Shown here one piece after another: positions 1-9,918 of a DNA stretch of 64,000 nucleotides (positions are counted from its first letter, which is position 1; every line of letters starts with the position of its first letter). This DNA is from Geomonas paludis (GTDB lineage: Bacteria; Desulfobacterota; Desulfuromonadia; Geobacterales; Geobacteraceae), in the NCBI RefSeq assembly GCF_014193585.1, contig NZ_BLXY01000011.1, positions 62,001 through 126,000 of the forward strand, given 5' to 3'. Below the pieces are notes generated by a model, which was given only the letters and a program-made list of their open reading frames with translations, was not told the origin of the DNA and did no database searches. A program made the position numbers and the translations under genes.

Positions 1-110
1 TGGGACAGGTATCCTGGTGAAGTGAGTGGGCGGCAATCTTCCGCCCCCGGAGGGGGGGGGCGGGGAGGGGGATTTTCCCCTGGAGAGCATCACTTGGTAA
101 AGGAGGCGAT

Positions 111-869
111 ATGGAACAGGAGCAGAATAAGACTTCCGTCCGCAGCACCGCTATGGTGCTGCCGCTTTTCGCGGTTGCCTGCGCCGCCTTTGCCTTTTTG
201 CTGCTCTTTTCCTCCGGTCCCGGCGCGAGACTCAACGCCTGGGACTTCAGGACCGGCTTCGCGATGATCAAGTCGGCAGGCTATATCGGGTTGGGGTGCG
301 CCGTCGTGGCGCTTGCCTCAAGCGTGATCTCCGCCAGGAAAAGACACTACCAGGGCATTTTCGTGTCGCTGCTCGCCTTGATCCTCGCCCTGATTTCGTT
401 CAGCATCCCGCTGTACTGGAAGCTCCAGGCGCAAAGCTACCCGCGCATCCACGACATCAGCACCGATCTCAACAATCCGCCCCGTTTCGTGGCCATCAGC
501 AGCTTGCGCCGCTCCGGCGTGAGGTACGGCGGGATCGACATCGCTACCCAGCAGATGAAGGCGTATCCGGAACTGAAGACCATCGTCATGGCAGTGCCTG
601 CCAACGAGGCCTACAAGATGGCGCTACTGACGGCAAGGGACCTGGGGTGGGATATCGTGGCCGAGCGGCCCGCGGAGGGGACTATCGAGGCTACCGATAC
701 GACAAGGTGGTTCGGCTTCAAGGACGACATCGTGATCCGCGTCGTCCCGGCGGGCGATCGGTCGCTACTCGACATCCGCTCCGTATCGCGGGTCGGCATC
801 TCCGATGTCGGCACCAACGCCAAGCGCGTGCGCGCCTTCATGGCCAAAATCGCGCCCGGCCACAAGTAG
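111..869 (+). CDS. DUF1499 family membrane protein
   Basis: The 252-residue product has three hydrophobic segments in its N-terminal 110 residues (about 16-37, 53-77 and 83-106). A soluble C-terminal domain of about 130 residues follows and resembles the DUF1499 family. No enzymatic motif is visible and the family function is unknown. The start is fixed by an AAAGGAGG ribosome-binding site eight bases upstream of the ATG; an overlapping upstream ORF in another frame is a shadow. The gene stands alone and is closed by a strong hairpin terminator. The family call is by pattern recognition only. Confidence 0.75.
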   Translation: MEQEQNKTSVRSTAMVLPLFAVACAAFAFLLLFSSGPGARLNAWDFRTGFAMIKSAGYIGLGCAVVALASSVISARKRHYQGIFVSLLALILALISFSIPLYWKLQAQSYPRIHDISTDLNNPPRFVAISSLRRSGVRYGGIDIATQQMKAYPELKTIVMAVPANEAYKMALLTARDLGWDIVAERPAEGTIEATDTTRWFGFKDDIVIRVVPAGDRSLLDIRSVSRVGISDVGTNAKRVRAFMAKIAPGHK

Positions 870-918
870 ACGGGCGCACGGCTGGCGCCGGTGTCGGGAC
901 CTGTGCAGACAGGTTTTC

Positions 919-948
919 ATCCCCGGGGGAGTGCTCCCGGGGATTTTT
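919..948. terminator. Hairpin terminator after the DUF1499 gene
   Basis: A GC-rich stem (ATCCCCGGG paired with CCCGGGGAT around a short loop) is followed by TTTTTATTTAT on the plus strand. It closes the 111-869 gene. The convergent small gene on the minus strand ends at base 947, inside the same structure, so the element may serve both genes. Confidence 0.85.
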
Positions 949-1168
949 ATTTATCCTCTTTGACCCGGAGCAGTTTGAGGATGTTCTTCGCGCAAAGGTC
1001 CAGGTTGTTGTTGACGAAGTCGAGGGTCTCCATCCGGTTGTCGACCGTCACAAAATGCGTCTGGGGAGAGGAGCTTGGCAAAGCCCCCTTGCTGGAGAGC
1101 TGCACCTGCAGGACACAGAAATCCGCCGAGTCCAACCTGGCACCGCCACTGCGATCTTTGGAAGCCAT
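947..1168 (-). CDS. Small hypothetical protein, 73 aa
   Basis: I do not recognise this protein. An upstream in-frame ATG at base 1207 exists, but AAAGGAGG stands seven bases before the ATG at 1168, so the shorter start is preferred. The product is mostly polar, has two cysteines and no membrane segment, and ends in a basic tail (KLLRVKEDK). It converges on the DUF1499 gene and ends within the shared terminator hairpin. The good ribosome-binding site is the main reason for calling it a gene; the function is unknown. Confidence 0.5.
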   Translation of the reverse strand: MASKDRSGGARLDSADFCVLQVQLSSKGALPSSSPQTHFVTVDNRMETLDFVNNNLDLCAKNILKLLRVKEDK

Positions 1169-1469
1169 CACGTCCTCCTTTACAGCTAATGACGTTGTTC
1201 CCGCCACACTACAAGACTGAAAGCATCCACTCGTATACGGAACATTGGAGTAAATCTTAGTATTTAGATGTAACTTGGATCACAGTTCGTGAACTTTGTG
1301 TCTGAGGTTTACCGGCTCGACGCGCCGTCATCAATGGGTTGCCGCGCGATACCGGCACATTGCCAGGATCTTTACGCACGCTGGATCAATGAGATAGAGA
1401 GGAAAAGGCAGTGAAGGTGTGCCCGACACCATGGGCCGGGCACACCTGTAACGGATAGGGGAGGGGCGA
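1169..1469. other. Intergenic region between a small gene and the MCP gene
   Basis: No gene is supported here. Bases 1415-1447 form a strong inverted repeat (AGGTGTGCCC with GGGCACACCT). It lies just after the stop of the minus-strand chemotaxis gene and probably helps end its transcript, although the T-run on that strand is weak. The A+T-rich part near 1210-1290 may hold the promoter of the small minus-strand gene, but no convincing -35/-10 pair was found. Confidence 0.5.
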
Positions 1470-2969
1470 CTAGTACTTCTCGAACCGCTCGTCCTGTTCT
1501 TCCAGGTCCAGCACCGCCCCCGAGTAGGTGAGTTTGGGGCCGGTGGCCTTGGCCGCAGGCTTCTTGATGGCTGGTTTGGCCGGAGCCCTGCGCACCGGCG
1601 CTGCGGCTTTTTGGCCGCTGTTGCCTGCGGTGAGCTGTGAGATAGCGCCTTGAAGCTGTTCAGCCTGGCTGGCAAGTTCCTCCGCGGTGCTGGCCATTTC
1701 CTCGGCGGCCGAAGCGTTCTGCTGGATCACCTGGTCGAGTTGCTGGATGGCCTGGTTGATCTGCACCACACCGGCATCCTGCTCCTTGCAGGCCGCGGTG
1801 ATCTCCTGCACCAGTTCCGACGTCTTCTGGATGTTGGGAAGCATCTGGGCCAGCATCTCACCGGCCCGGTCCGCCACTTCCACGCTCCCCTGGGACAGGT
1901 TGGAGATCTCTGCCGCGGCCTTCTGCGAGCGCTCAGCCAGCTTTCTCACTTCGCTTGCCACGACGGCAAACCCTTTGCCATGCTCTCCTGCCCGAGCCGC
2001 CTCGATGGCTGCGTTCAAGGCCAGCAGGTTGGTCTGGCGCGCGATCTCCTCGATGATGGAGATCTTGCCGGCAATCTCCCGCATCGCCTGGACCGTCTTG
2101 GTCACCGCCTCTCCGCTTTCCTTGGCGTCGGCGGCCGTTTTCAGAGCGATTTTTTCGGTCTGCAGGGCGTTGTCCGCGTTCTGCCGCACGTTGGCCGACA
2201 TCTGCTCCATGGACGATGACGCCTCTTCTGCTGCCGAAGCCTGCTCCGTCGCCCCCTGGGACAACTCCTCCGCGCCTTGCGACATCTGTTGGCTGCCGGA
2301 AGAAACGTTGTTGGCAGCGTTCATAACCTCGCCCACCACGGCACGCACGGAGCGGATGATGAAAAGAGCTACCGCGATCACGATGGCCACCACGACGATG
2401 GTAGAGGTGATTGCCAAGACCAGAGAGGATTTCTTGATGGCGATGGCCTCTTTGCTCCCCTTGTCCGAGAGCGCGAGGTTGTATTTCAGGTGTGCGGCAA
2501 AGACGTTGTCGGCCTTGGTACAGATGGAGCGGTTGGTGGTGAAGACCTCCCTTGCCTCGCTGTTCTTGTTGGCACGCGACAGGCCGAGCACCTTGTCCAC
2601 CATGGCGTACAGTTCCGCCGTGGCGGCACGGTCATCCGCCAGGAACTGTCTGTCCTTGTCGTCAGAAAGAAGTGCCTCGTAATCCTTGAGCGCCTTGTCG
2701 ACATCGGTTCTTGCGTCCTGGATCACCCGGTCCAATTCTGCCATCTTGGACTCGTCGGTGTTGAGGATGTGAATCAGGGTCTCCGTCTGCACGTCGCGCA
2801 TCGCGATGGAAGCACGGTTGAGCACGGTGATACTCGGGACACTGTTGACGTTCCCGTAGTTAGCCGCGTTGTAGACCCGCTCGGACTGGAACTCGTTGAA
2901 GACCGTGAGTCCGACCATAGCGAACACCGAGACAAACAGCAGCAGGAATAACCTTTTCGAAATAGACAT
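1470..2969 (-). CDS. Methyl-accepting chemotaxis protein
   Basis: This 499-residue receptor senses a periplasmic signal and controls CheA. An N-terminal membrane helix (about 7-27) is followed by a helical four-helix-bundle sensor domain and a second membrane helix (about 188-212). A HAMP-like linker and a long coiled-coil signalling domain come next, with the conserved hairpin tip ([20 protein letters not shown]) and the following [18 protein letters not shown] segment. The chosen start has AAGGAG eight bases upstream; the ATG 19 codons earlier lacks a site. The C-terminus (DERFEKY) has no NWETF-type CheR tether. Ligand unknown. Confidence 0.93.
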   Translation of the reverse strand: MSISKRLFLLLFVSVFAMVGLTVFNEFQSERVYNAANYGNVNSVPSITVLNRASIAMRDVQTETLIHILNTDESKMAELDRVIQDARTDVDKALKDYEALLSDDKDRQFLADDRAATAELYAMVDKVLGLSRANKNSEAREVFTTNRSICTKADNVFAAHLKYNLALSDKGSKEAIAIKKSSLVLAITSTIVVVAIVIAVALFIIRSVRAVVGEVMNAANNVSSGSQQMSQGAEELSQGATEQASAAEEASSSMEQMSANVRQNADNALQTEKIALKTAADAKESGEAVTKTVQAMREIAGKISIIEEIARQTNLLALNAAIEAARAGEHGKGFAVVASEVRKLAERSQKAAAEISNLSQGSVEVADRAGEMLAQMLPNIQKTSELVQEITAACKEQDAGVVQINQAIQQLDQVIQQNASAAEEMASTAEELASQAEQLQGAISQLTAGNSGQKAAAPVRRAPAKPAIKKPAAKATGPKLTYSGAVLDLEEQDERFEKY

Positions 2970-3029
2970 GGCTGCAACTCCTTTTGATCTGTACGCCAAT
3001 TGACGTAGCGGTTTCTTGTCGCCCATGCC

Positions 3030-3056
3030 TATTCGGTTTTGTAAGACACTTCTTTA
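3030..3056 (-). promoter_or_regulatory. Possible sigma-28 (FliA) promoter for the MCP gene
   Basis: On the minus strand TAAAGAAG, an 11-base spacer and ACCGAATA resemble the sigma-28 pattern TAAAGTTT-N11-GCCGATAA. The -35 half matches well and the -10 half only in part. Its position 60-90 bases before the MCP start, and the usual flagellar-regulon control of chemoreceptors, support the call. Confidence 0.4.
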
Positions 3057-3102
3057 GCGTAAAAAAAATGCGCAGTGGCCGGAACTGCAGCGGGGGGGGA
3101 TA

Positions 3103-3663
3103 TCAGTCAAATAGCCAGCGCTGCACCAGGCGGGTATAGCGCGGCATGACCAGGTAGACCATGAGGAAAACGATCACCCCGGAAACGACCAGGGTGTCGA
3201 AGTAGGGGAGGGGTGGCAGGCCCAGAAGTCGCAGCAGCGGTATCACGGCCAGTGGTACGCACGATGCCAGCGGGAAGATCGCCGACCACGTCACCAGGAA
3301 CTGCTTCCAGCGGACCGGCACCTTCGCCCTTGCCCCCTGCGGTGTGAACCAGAAATCGAGGCCGCTGCGCACGAAGAAGTCGTCGTCACCGGCGAGCAAA
3401 GGACGGACCTTTTCGATCAGTTGGCTGCGCACCTCTGAATTCATCCACCCTTGCAGGTGCTCCACGGTATCGAACCGGATGATTACCGTATAGGTCTCCG
3501 AAAGGCCGGGAATGGGGCGCACAATATGCCAGTCGAGATGGCCGGGGGTCGCCCTGCACAAGGGTCCAATCTCCTCCAGCCAGTCGTTGTATCCTTCCTG
3601 TTGCCCCTCTTTTACACGGTGGGTGATGACGACCGTGGCGCCTTGATCAACTGGATATGACAT
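3103..3663 (-). CDS. Antibiotic-biosynthesis-monooxygenase (ABM) domain membrane protein
   Basis: The 186-residue protein has an N-terminal ABM-like ferredoxin-fold domain (about residues 8-105, containing VIRFDTVEHLQGWMNSE). A linker and two hydrophobic segments follow (about 120-140 and 150-173), and the protein ends in a basic tail. Proteins with this layout are often annotated as ABM-domain membrane proteins of unknown substrate. The start is set by AAAGGAG eight bases before the ATG at 3663; an ATG seven codons upstream is less favoured. It appears monocistronic and is divergent from nifV. Function beyond the domain is not known. Confidence 0.75.
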   Translation of the reverse strand: MSYPVDQGATVVITHRVKEGQQEGYNDWLEEIGPLCRATPGHLDWHIVRPIPGLSETYTVIIRFDTVEHLQGWMNSEVRSQLIEKVRPLLAGDDDFFVRSGLDFWFTPQGARAKVPVRWKQFLVTWSAIFPLASCVPLAVIPLLRLLGLPPLPYFDTLVVSGVIVFLMVYLVMPRYTRLVQRWLFD

Positions 3664-3777
3664 AACGGCTCCTTTCTTGTCCACACACTAGAGTCTACAG
3701 CAATACATGACAAAGAGGATCTCGGATCAGCTGTTCGACAACACGACTTTTGCCATAAATTTAAGCGTGCTGCTGTT

Positions 3778-3793
3778 TGTCTTGCCACCCACA
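3778..3793. promoter_or_regulatory. TGT-N10-ACA activator-type site
   Basis: TGT and ACA are separated by exactly ten bases, the classical NifA upstream activator pattern. The site lies about 110 bases before the -24 element of the nifV promoter, a normal enhancer distance. Such a short pattern can arise by chance, and Geobacter nif activation is reported to rely on another enhancer-binding protein, so the cognate factor is uncertain. Confidence 0.4.
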
Positions 3794-3901
3794 CTCCCGG
3801 ATACCACCGGACCATGTCGATGTTGATGCCCATGACTTTCCACACGGTTTCAGATACTTAAGCATCCGGCGGATTACGTATACCGACTCCAGGGTTGCTA
3901 C

Positions 3902-3917
3902 TGGCACAGCTTCTGCT
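3902..3917 (+). promoter_or_regulatory. Sigma-54 promoter of nifV
   Basis: TGGCAC and CTGCT place GG and GC exactly ten bases apart, as in RpoN -24/-12 promoters. Transcription would start near 3928, about 75 bases before the nifV start codon. Confidence 0.75.
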
Positions 3918-3947
3918 CTTCAAGGTCAATGCCTGACGGCAGCTTAA

Positions 3948-3961
3948 GGGCAACGGCGCCC
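3948..3961 (+). promoter_or_regulatory. Six-base-loop hairpin in the nifV leader
   Basis: GGGC and GCCC enclose the loop AACGGC, which has A at loop position 1 and G at position 4, as in ANTAR-protein RNA targets. The stem is only four base pairs and no T-run terminator follows, so this is weaker than the nifH and nifB examples. Confidence 0.3.
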
Positions 3962-4004
3962 GCTACGCTTTGGAAACGGAGCTTCGGCTTCGGAAGGAGG
4001 CGCT

Positions 4005-5147
4005 ATGGGTGAGCAGAATAAGGTATTCATCGGCGACACGACGTTGCGCGACGGCGAACAGACTGCCGGCGTTGTCTTCAACGCCCGCGAGAAGATTGCG
4101 ATCGCGAGGCACCTGGACGAGATGGGCGTGCACGAACTGGAATGCGGCATCCCGGCCATGGGCGAGGAGGAGCGCGAATCGATCCGGGCCCTGGTCGATC
4201 TGGGACTGTCGGCACGCCTCATCACCTGGAACCGTGCCCTGGTGACCGACATCGAAGCGAGCATCGCCTGCGGCATAGAGGCCGTGGATATCTCGCTGAG
4301 CGTCTCGGACATCATGATCGAGCACAAGATCAACAAGAGCAGGGATTGGGTGCAGGAACAGCTCAAGCGCGCACTCGGTTTCGCCAAGGGAAAGGGGCTG
4401 TACGTCTGCGTCGGGGGCGAGGATGCCAGCCGCGCCGACGGCGACTTCCTGGTAGAGCTGATGCGTACCGCCCGCGATCACGGCGCAGACCGCTTCCGTT
4501 TCTGCGACACGCTCGGCATCCTCGACCCGTTTGCAATGCATGAAAAGGTGGCTCGTCTGAACGCGGCGGTGCCCGAGCTTGAGATCGAGGTACACGCGCA
4601 CAACGATCTCGGCCTTGCCACAGCGAACGCCCTGGCCGGCGTGAGGGGAGGGGCGCGTTACATCAGCACGACGGTGAACGGCTTGGGAGAGCGCGCCGGC
4701 AATGCGGCGCTGGAAGAGGTGGTCATGGCTCTCAAGGTCGCCTGCGGCATCGACGTAGGCATCGACACCAGGCGCTTTCGTGCGGTTTCCAGGCTGGTAG
4801 GGCGGGCCTCCAACCGCGAGGTGCCGGCCTGGAAGGCAGTAGTGGGGGAGAAGGTGTTCTCGCACGAGTCCGGACTGCACGCGGACGGGGTCTTGAAGGA
4901 TCCGCGCAACTACGAGTTGTTCCCGCCCGAAGAGGTCGGCCTCACCAGGCACATCGTGGCAGGCAAGCACTCCGGCACCAACGGCATCGTGGAAAGCTAC
5001 CGCCAGATCGGCATCCCCATCTCCCGCGACGAGGCACAGGAACTGATGGCCCAGGTAAGGAGCACCGCCCAACGCATCAAGGGGCCGCTAGCAGCAAAGG
5101 ATCTGCTCAAACTGCACCAGGCCCGCACGGTTTCGCTGGCGGCATGA
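4005..5147 (+). CDS. nifV: Homocitrate synthase NifV
   Basis: NifV condenses acetyl-CoA and 2-oxoglutarate to homocitrate, the organic ligand of FeMo-cofactor. The 380-residue product is of normal length. It shows the DRE-TIM entry motif DTTLRDGEQTAGV, the metal site HAHNDLG and the following TVNGLGERAGNAALEE segment of the homocitrate/isopropylmalate synthase family. A GGAAGGAGG site precedes the ATG. It has its own sigma-54 promoter, is followed by the separate nifH promoter, and is therefore probably monocistronic. The nif context distinguishes it from 2-isopropylmalate or citramalate synthase. Confidence 0.93.
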   Translation: MGEQNKVFIGDTTLRDGEQTAGVVFNAREKIAIARHLDEMGVHELECGIPAMGEEERESIRALVDLGLSARLITWNRALVTDIEASIACGIEAVDISLSVSDIMIEHKINKSRDWVQEQLKRALGFAKGKGLYVCVGGEDASRADGDFLVELMRTARDHGADRFRFCDTLGILDPFAMHEKVARLNAAVPELEIEVHAHNDLGLATANALAGVRGGARYISTTVNGLGERAGNAALEEVVMALKVACGIDVGIDTRRFRAVSRLVGRASNREVPAWKAVVGEKVFSHESGLHADGVLKDPRNYELFPPEEVGLTRHIVAGKHSGTNGIVESYRQIGIPISRDEAQELMAQVRSTAQRIKGPLAAKDLLKLHQARTVSLAA

Positions 5148-5291
5148 GCCGCCTGGTGCGGTACGGCTGGCCCCCAGCCGGCGTCGATTGGGTGCACAAT
5201 AGTTAGGCAACTGCCTCTCCACAAAGCCCGGCAAAGTGAAGAATCAAAATTTGGTAAACGATATAACAGTGTAATGTCGGCAGGTTACAAG

Positions 5292-5309
5292 TTGGCATGG
5301 TAGCTGCTT
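5292..5309 (+). promoter_or_regulatory. Sigma-54 promoter of nifH
   Basis: TTGGCAT and CTGCTT place GG (5294-5295) and GC (5306-5307) exactly ten bases apart, as in RpoN promoters. The predicted transcript start is near 5319, just before the first leader hairpin. No TGT-N10-ACA site was found upstream. Confidence 0.75.
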
Positions 5310-5332
5310 AGAACAGAAATGAAAACTGAATA

Positions 5333-6437
<1,105 letters not shown>

Positions 6438-6452
6438 GTATCCTTGTCCATC

Positions 6453-6564
6453 CTCCCTCTCCCTTTGGGAGAGGGGCGGGGTGAGGGCTAGCTCCCGCAG
6501 CCATCTCGCTTCTGCCAACGCCCTCACCCGGCCTTCGGCCACCCTCTCCCGGAGGGCGAGGGGA
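6453..6564. repeat. Paired palindromic repeat in the nifH-nifD spacer
   Basis: Two small palindromes of the CCCTCTCCC-type (6454-6475 and 6547-6563) flank a GGTGAGGGC/GCCCTCACC inverted pair, so the whole unit can fold into a large hairpin. Similar units stand at 13157-13250, 26654-26768 and 37227-37350. They look like a REP-like dispersed family. This copy lies within the nifHDK transcript and could act in mRNA stability or partial termination. Confidence 0.65.
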
Positions 6565-6632
6565 ACCGCAGCAAGGGGAGGGGGGATTCTCAAACAACCG
6601 CGAGCCCGGGCAACCGGAGCCGGAGGAATATT

Positions 6633-8078
6633 ATGTCCACTGAATTGAAGACCGTAGAAGGAATCACCAAGGAGTCCACCCAGGCCATGATCGACGAGGT
6701 CCTGGAGCTCTATCCCGAGAAGGGTAAGAAAAAGCGCGCGGCACACCTCGCGCCCAACGACCAGGCCTCCGGTTCGGCCTGCGTCAAGTCCAACAAGAAG
6801 ACCGTCCCCGGCGTGATGAGCGCCCGCGGCTGCGCCTATGCAGGCGCCAAAGGCGTGGTGTGGGGTCCGATCCGCGACATGGTGCACGTATCGCACGGCC
6901 CGGTCGGCTGCGGCTGGTACTCCTGGGGGACCCGGCGTAACCTCATGAGCGGCATCACCGGCGTCAACAGCTTCCCGATGCAGTTCACCTCGGATTTCCA
7001 GGAGAAGGACGTCGTCTACGGCGGCGACAAGAAGCTCGCCACCCTGCTCCAGGAAGCGAAGGACCTCTTCCCGTTGGCCAAGGGGATCTCGGTTCTCTCG
7101 GAATGCCCGGTCGGCCTGATCGGCGACGACATCAACCAGGTCGCCAAGGTGGCCGCCAAGGAACTGGACATCCCGGTCATTCCCTGTAACTGCGAGGGCT
7201 TCCGCGGGGTATCCCAGTCGCTGGGACACCACATCTCCAACGACACCATCCGCGACTACATCATCGAGACCCGCGAGTTCCCGGAGCCGATCGGCCCCTA
7301 CGACATCGCGCTGATCGGCGAATACAACATCGGCGGCGACGCCTGGTCCACCAAGCCCCTCCTCGAGGAGTGCGGCTTCAACGTCAAGGCGGTCTGGACC
7401 GGCGATGGCGAGATGGACCGCATCGCGGCCACCCACCAGGTGAAGCTGAACGTGATCCACTGCTACCGCTCCATGAACTACATGTGCAAGGTCATGGAGG
7501 AGAAATACGGCATCCCCTGGATCGAGCTCAACTTCTTCGGGCCGACCAAGATCAGGGAGAGCCTGAGGAAACTGGCCGAACTCTTCGATGACAACATCAA
7601 GGCAAAGGTCGAGGCGGTCATCGCCAAGTACGATCCGCAGATGCAGGCGATCATCGACGAGTACAAGCCGCGCCTGGACGGCAAGAAGGTGATGCTCTAC
7701 GTGGGCGGCCTGCGCCCCCGTCATACCATCAACGCCTACGAGGACTTGGGCATGACCTGCGTCGGTTCCGGCTACGAGTTCGCCCACACCGACGACTACG
7801 ACCGTACCGCATCCGAGATGCCCGACGCCACCGTGGTTTACGACGACGCCTCCGAGATCGAGATGGAGCACTTCGCCCACATTCTGAAGCCCGACCTGAT
7901 CGGCTCCGGTATCAAGGAGAAGTACCTGTTCCAGAAGATGGCCATCCCGTTCCGCCAGATGCACAGCTGGGACTACTCCGGCCCCTACCACGGCTACAAG
8001 GGTTTCCCCATCTTCGCCCGCGACATCGACATGGCGGTCAACAGCCCCACGTGGAAGCTGGTCGAGGCGCCGTTTTAA
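6633..8078 (+). CDS. nifD: Nitrogenase molybdenum-iron protein alpha chain NifD
   Basis: NifD forms the alpha2-beta2 dinitrogenase with NifK and carries FeMo-cofactor. In the 481-residue product the P-cluster cysteines lie at about 67, 93 and 158 (contexts RGCAYAG, GPVGCGW and SECPVG). The substrate-pocket segment GVSQSLGHH is present, and the cofactor ligands are the Cys of HCYRSM and the His of [12 protein letters not shown]. This identifies the molybdenum enzyme. CGGAGGAAT precedes the ATG. It follows nifH after a 195-base repeat-bearing spacer and is probably co-transcribed with it. Confidence 0.98.
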   Translation: MSTELKTVEGITKESTQAMIDEVLELYPEKGKKKRAAHLAPNDQASGSACVKSNKKTVPGVMSARGCAYAGAKGVVWGPIRDMVHVSHGPVGCGWYSWGTRRNLMSGITGVNSFPMQFTSDFQEKDVVYGGDKKLATLLQEAKDLFPLAKGISVLSECPVGLIGDDINQVAKVAAKELDIPVIPCNCEGFRGVSQSLGHHISNDTIRDYIIETREFPEPIGPYDIALIGEYNIGGDAWSTKPLLEECGFNVKAVWTGDGEMDRIAATHQVKLNVIHCYRSMNYMCKVMEEKYGIPWIELNFFGPTKIRESLRKLAELFDDNIKAKVEAVIAKYDPQMQAIIDEYKPRLDGKKVMLYVGGLRPRHTINAYEDLGMTCVGSGYEFAHTDDYDRTASEMPDATVVYDDASEIEMEHFAHILKPDLIGSGIKEKYLFQKMAIPFRQMHSWDYSGPYHGYKGFPIFARDIDMAVNSPTWKLVEAPF

Positions 8079-8102
8079 GCACAAAGTCTTTCGGCCTGAC
8101 AG

Positions 8103-8250
8103 CTCCCCCTCCCTTGACGGGCCTGCGCGCCGAAGCGCTACGGGCCGCGAAGGCGGGAGGGGGCAGGGGGGTGGGTGAAGCCGCAAACGACTGACGCTGT
8201 GACACCTACCCCCACCCCCTAACCCCCTCCCGCAAGGGGCGGGGGGATGA
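8103..8250. repeat. G/C-run inverted repeats in the nifD-nifK spacer
   Basis: Two GC-rich inverted repeats of the CCCCCTCCC...GGGAGGGGG kind occupy most of the 224-base gap. It is a second repeat family, similar to the one at 31727-31825, and lies inside the nifHDK transcript. Confidence 0.55.
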
Positions 8251-8302
8251 ACTTACTATCTGGCGGTGTGACGGATGAGTCTCCCGCCAAAGGAGATATG
8301 CA

Positions 8303-9772
8303 ATGGCAAACAATCTTGGACTTACAGTCAAGCCGGTCACCGAGACACCTGAATCTGAAGTAAAGAGGGTGGCGGCCTGGATCAATACCGAGGAGTACAA
8401 GGAGAAGAACTTCGCGCGCCAGGCCCTGGTGATCAACCCGGCCCACGCCTGCCAGCCGCTGGGCGCGGAACTCGCCGCACACGGCTTCGAGGGGAGCCTT
8501 CCCTTCGTGCACGGCTCCCAGGGGTGCGCCTCCTACTACCGCTCCACTTTGAACCGTCACTTCCGCGAGCCGGCTCCGGCGGTCTCCGACGCCATGACCG
8601 AGGACGGCGCGGTGTTCGGCGGGCAGAACAACCTGCACGAGGGGCTCGAGAACAGCTACAAGCTCTACAAGCCCAAGATGATCTCGGTTTTCACCTCCTG
8701 CATGCCGGAGATCATCGGCGACGACCTGACCGCGTTCATCAAAAACGCCCGTCTCAAAGGGTTCGTCCCCGAGGATCTTCCCATCCCGTACGCCAACACC
8801 CCGAGTTTCAACGGTTCGCACATCCACGGCTACGACGCCATGCTGCTCGCCATCCTGCAGACCCTGACCAACGGCAAGAAGGTGGAAGGGCGCTGCACCG
8901 GCAAGCTGAACCTGCTCCCGGGCTTCGACGCCAACACCGGCAACATCAGGGAGTACAAGAGGATCCTGGAGGCATTCGGCATCCCCTACACGGTGCTGGC
9001 CGACATCTCCGACGTGTTCGACTCCCCCAACGACGGCACCTACCGTCCGTACCCCGGCGGGACCAAGCTCGAGGATGCTGCTGATTCGGTCAACGGCAAG
9101 GTGACCCTGGCGCTGGGCACTTACTCCACCGCCAAGACCTACGGCTGGCTCAAGGACAACTACTCCGGCAAGCATGCCAGCATCCCGATGCCCTTCGGCA
9201 TCGCCAAGACCGACGCCTTCCTGCTGAAGCTCTCCGAGCTCACCGGCAAGCCGATCCCGGCTGCGCTGAAAGAGGAGCGCGGGCGCGCAGTCGACCTCAT
9301 GACCGACGCCCACCAGTACATCCACGGCAAGAAGTTCGCAGTCTACGGCGACCCCGACTACCTGCTCGGCCTGGTTTCCTTCCTGCTCGAGGTGGGCGCC
9401 AAGCCGACCCACGTGCTCTGCTCCAAGGGGACCAAGAAACTCGAGAAGGAACTGCAGGCGCTGCTCGACTCGTCCCCCTTCGGCAAGGAAGGGAAGGTCT
9501 ACATCAACAAGGACCTGTGGCACCTGCGCAGCCTGGTGATGACCGAGCCGGTGGACGCCATCATCGGCGACACCCACGGCAAGTTCGCCGCACGTGATGC
9601 CAAGGTACCGCTGTTCCGCTTCGGCTTCCCGATCTTCGACAGGGTGAACCTGCACCGCGAGCCGCTGATCGGCTACCAGGGCGTCATGAACATGATGGCC
9701 ACCATCTGCAACAAGTTCATCGACGTCACCGACGAAACCTGCGATGAGCGTCACTTCGAGATGATGCGTTAA
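8303..9772 (+). CDS. nifK: Nitrogenase molybdenum-iron protein beta chain NifK
   Basis: NifK is the beta subunit of dinitrogenase and supplies half of the P-cluster. The 489-residue product shows the family's cysteine contexts PAHACQPLGA, HGSQGCASYYR and TSCMPEIIGDD, and the C-terminal FGFPIFDRVNLHR segment. AAAGGAG lies seven bases before the ATG. It is shorter at the N-terminus than the Azotobacter protein, as is common outside gamma-proteobacteria. It follows nifD across a repeat-filled spacer and precedes nifEN. Confidence 0.97.
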   Translation: MANNLGLTVKPVTETPESEVKRVAAWINTEEYKEKNFARQALVINPAHACQPLGAELAAHGFEGSLPFVHGSQGCASYYRSTLNRHFREPAPAVSDAMTEDGAVFGGQNNLHEGLENSYKLYKPKMISVFTSCMPEIIGDDLTAFIKNARLKGFVPEDLPIPYANTPSFNGSHIHGYDAMLLAILQTLTNGKKVEGRCTGKLNLLPGFDANTGNIREYKRILEAFGIPYTVLADISDVFDSPNDGTYRPYPGGTKLEDAADSVNGKVTLALGTYSTAKTYGWLKDNYSGKHASIPMPFGIAKTDAFLLKLSELTGKPIPAALKEERGRAVDLMTDAHQYIHGKKFAVYGDPDYLLGLVSFLLEVGAKPTHVLCSKGTKKLEKELQALLDSSPFGKEGKVYINKDLWHLRSLVMTEPVDAIIGDTHGKFAARDAKVPLFRFGFPIFDRVNLHREPLIGYQGVMNMMATICNKFIDVTDETCDERHFEMMR

Positions 9773-9780
9773 AACCCAAA

Positions 9781-9895
9781 AACCGTTAGCCACGGAGGAC
9801 ACGGAGAAATTCTGAGAGAGGCAAAAGGCTTTAGGTTTTAGACAAATTCTTTGGTTTTCTCAGAAGTTCTCAGATTTTCTCCGTGGCTAATGGTT
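9781..9895. repeat. Long inverted repeat before nifEN
   Basis: AACCGTTAGCCACGGAG (9781-9797) pairs with CTCCGTGGCTAATGGTT (9879-9895), with one G-U pair; further in, GAGAAATTCTGAGA pairs with TCTCAGATTTTCTC. The GGACACGGAG core also appears at 37137-37146 and, altered, near 20697. It looks like another dispersed spacer family and fills the nifK-nifEN gap. Confidence 0.65.
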
Positions 9896-9918
9896 TTAGC
9901 CCCAGAAAGGAGGCTCCA

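Larger units (their letters stand above)
3664..4004 (+). promoter_or_regulatory. nifV upstream control region
   Basis: This spacer separates the divergent ABM gene from nifV. It holds, in order, a TGT-N10-ACA dyad (3778-3793), a sigma-54 promoter (3902-3917), a GGGC hairpin with a six-base loop (3948-3961) and a UUCG-loop hairpin (about 3978-3993) that abuts the GGAAGGAGG ribosome-binding site. I see no separate gene in it. Confidence 0.6.

Noticed and set aside
5275-5289. Possible NifA site before nifH
   Set aside because: The spacing is TGT-N9-ACA, not N10, and it lies only a few bases from the -24 element, too close for an enhancer.
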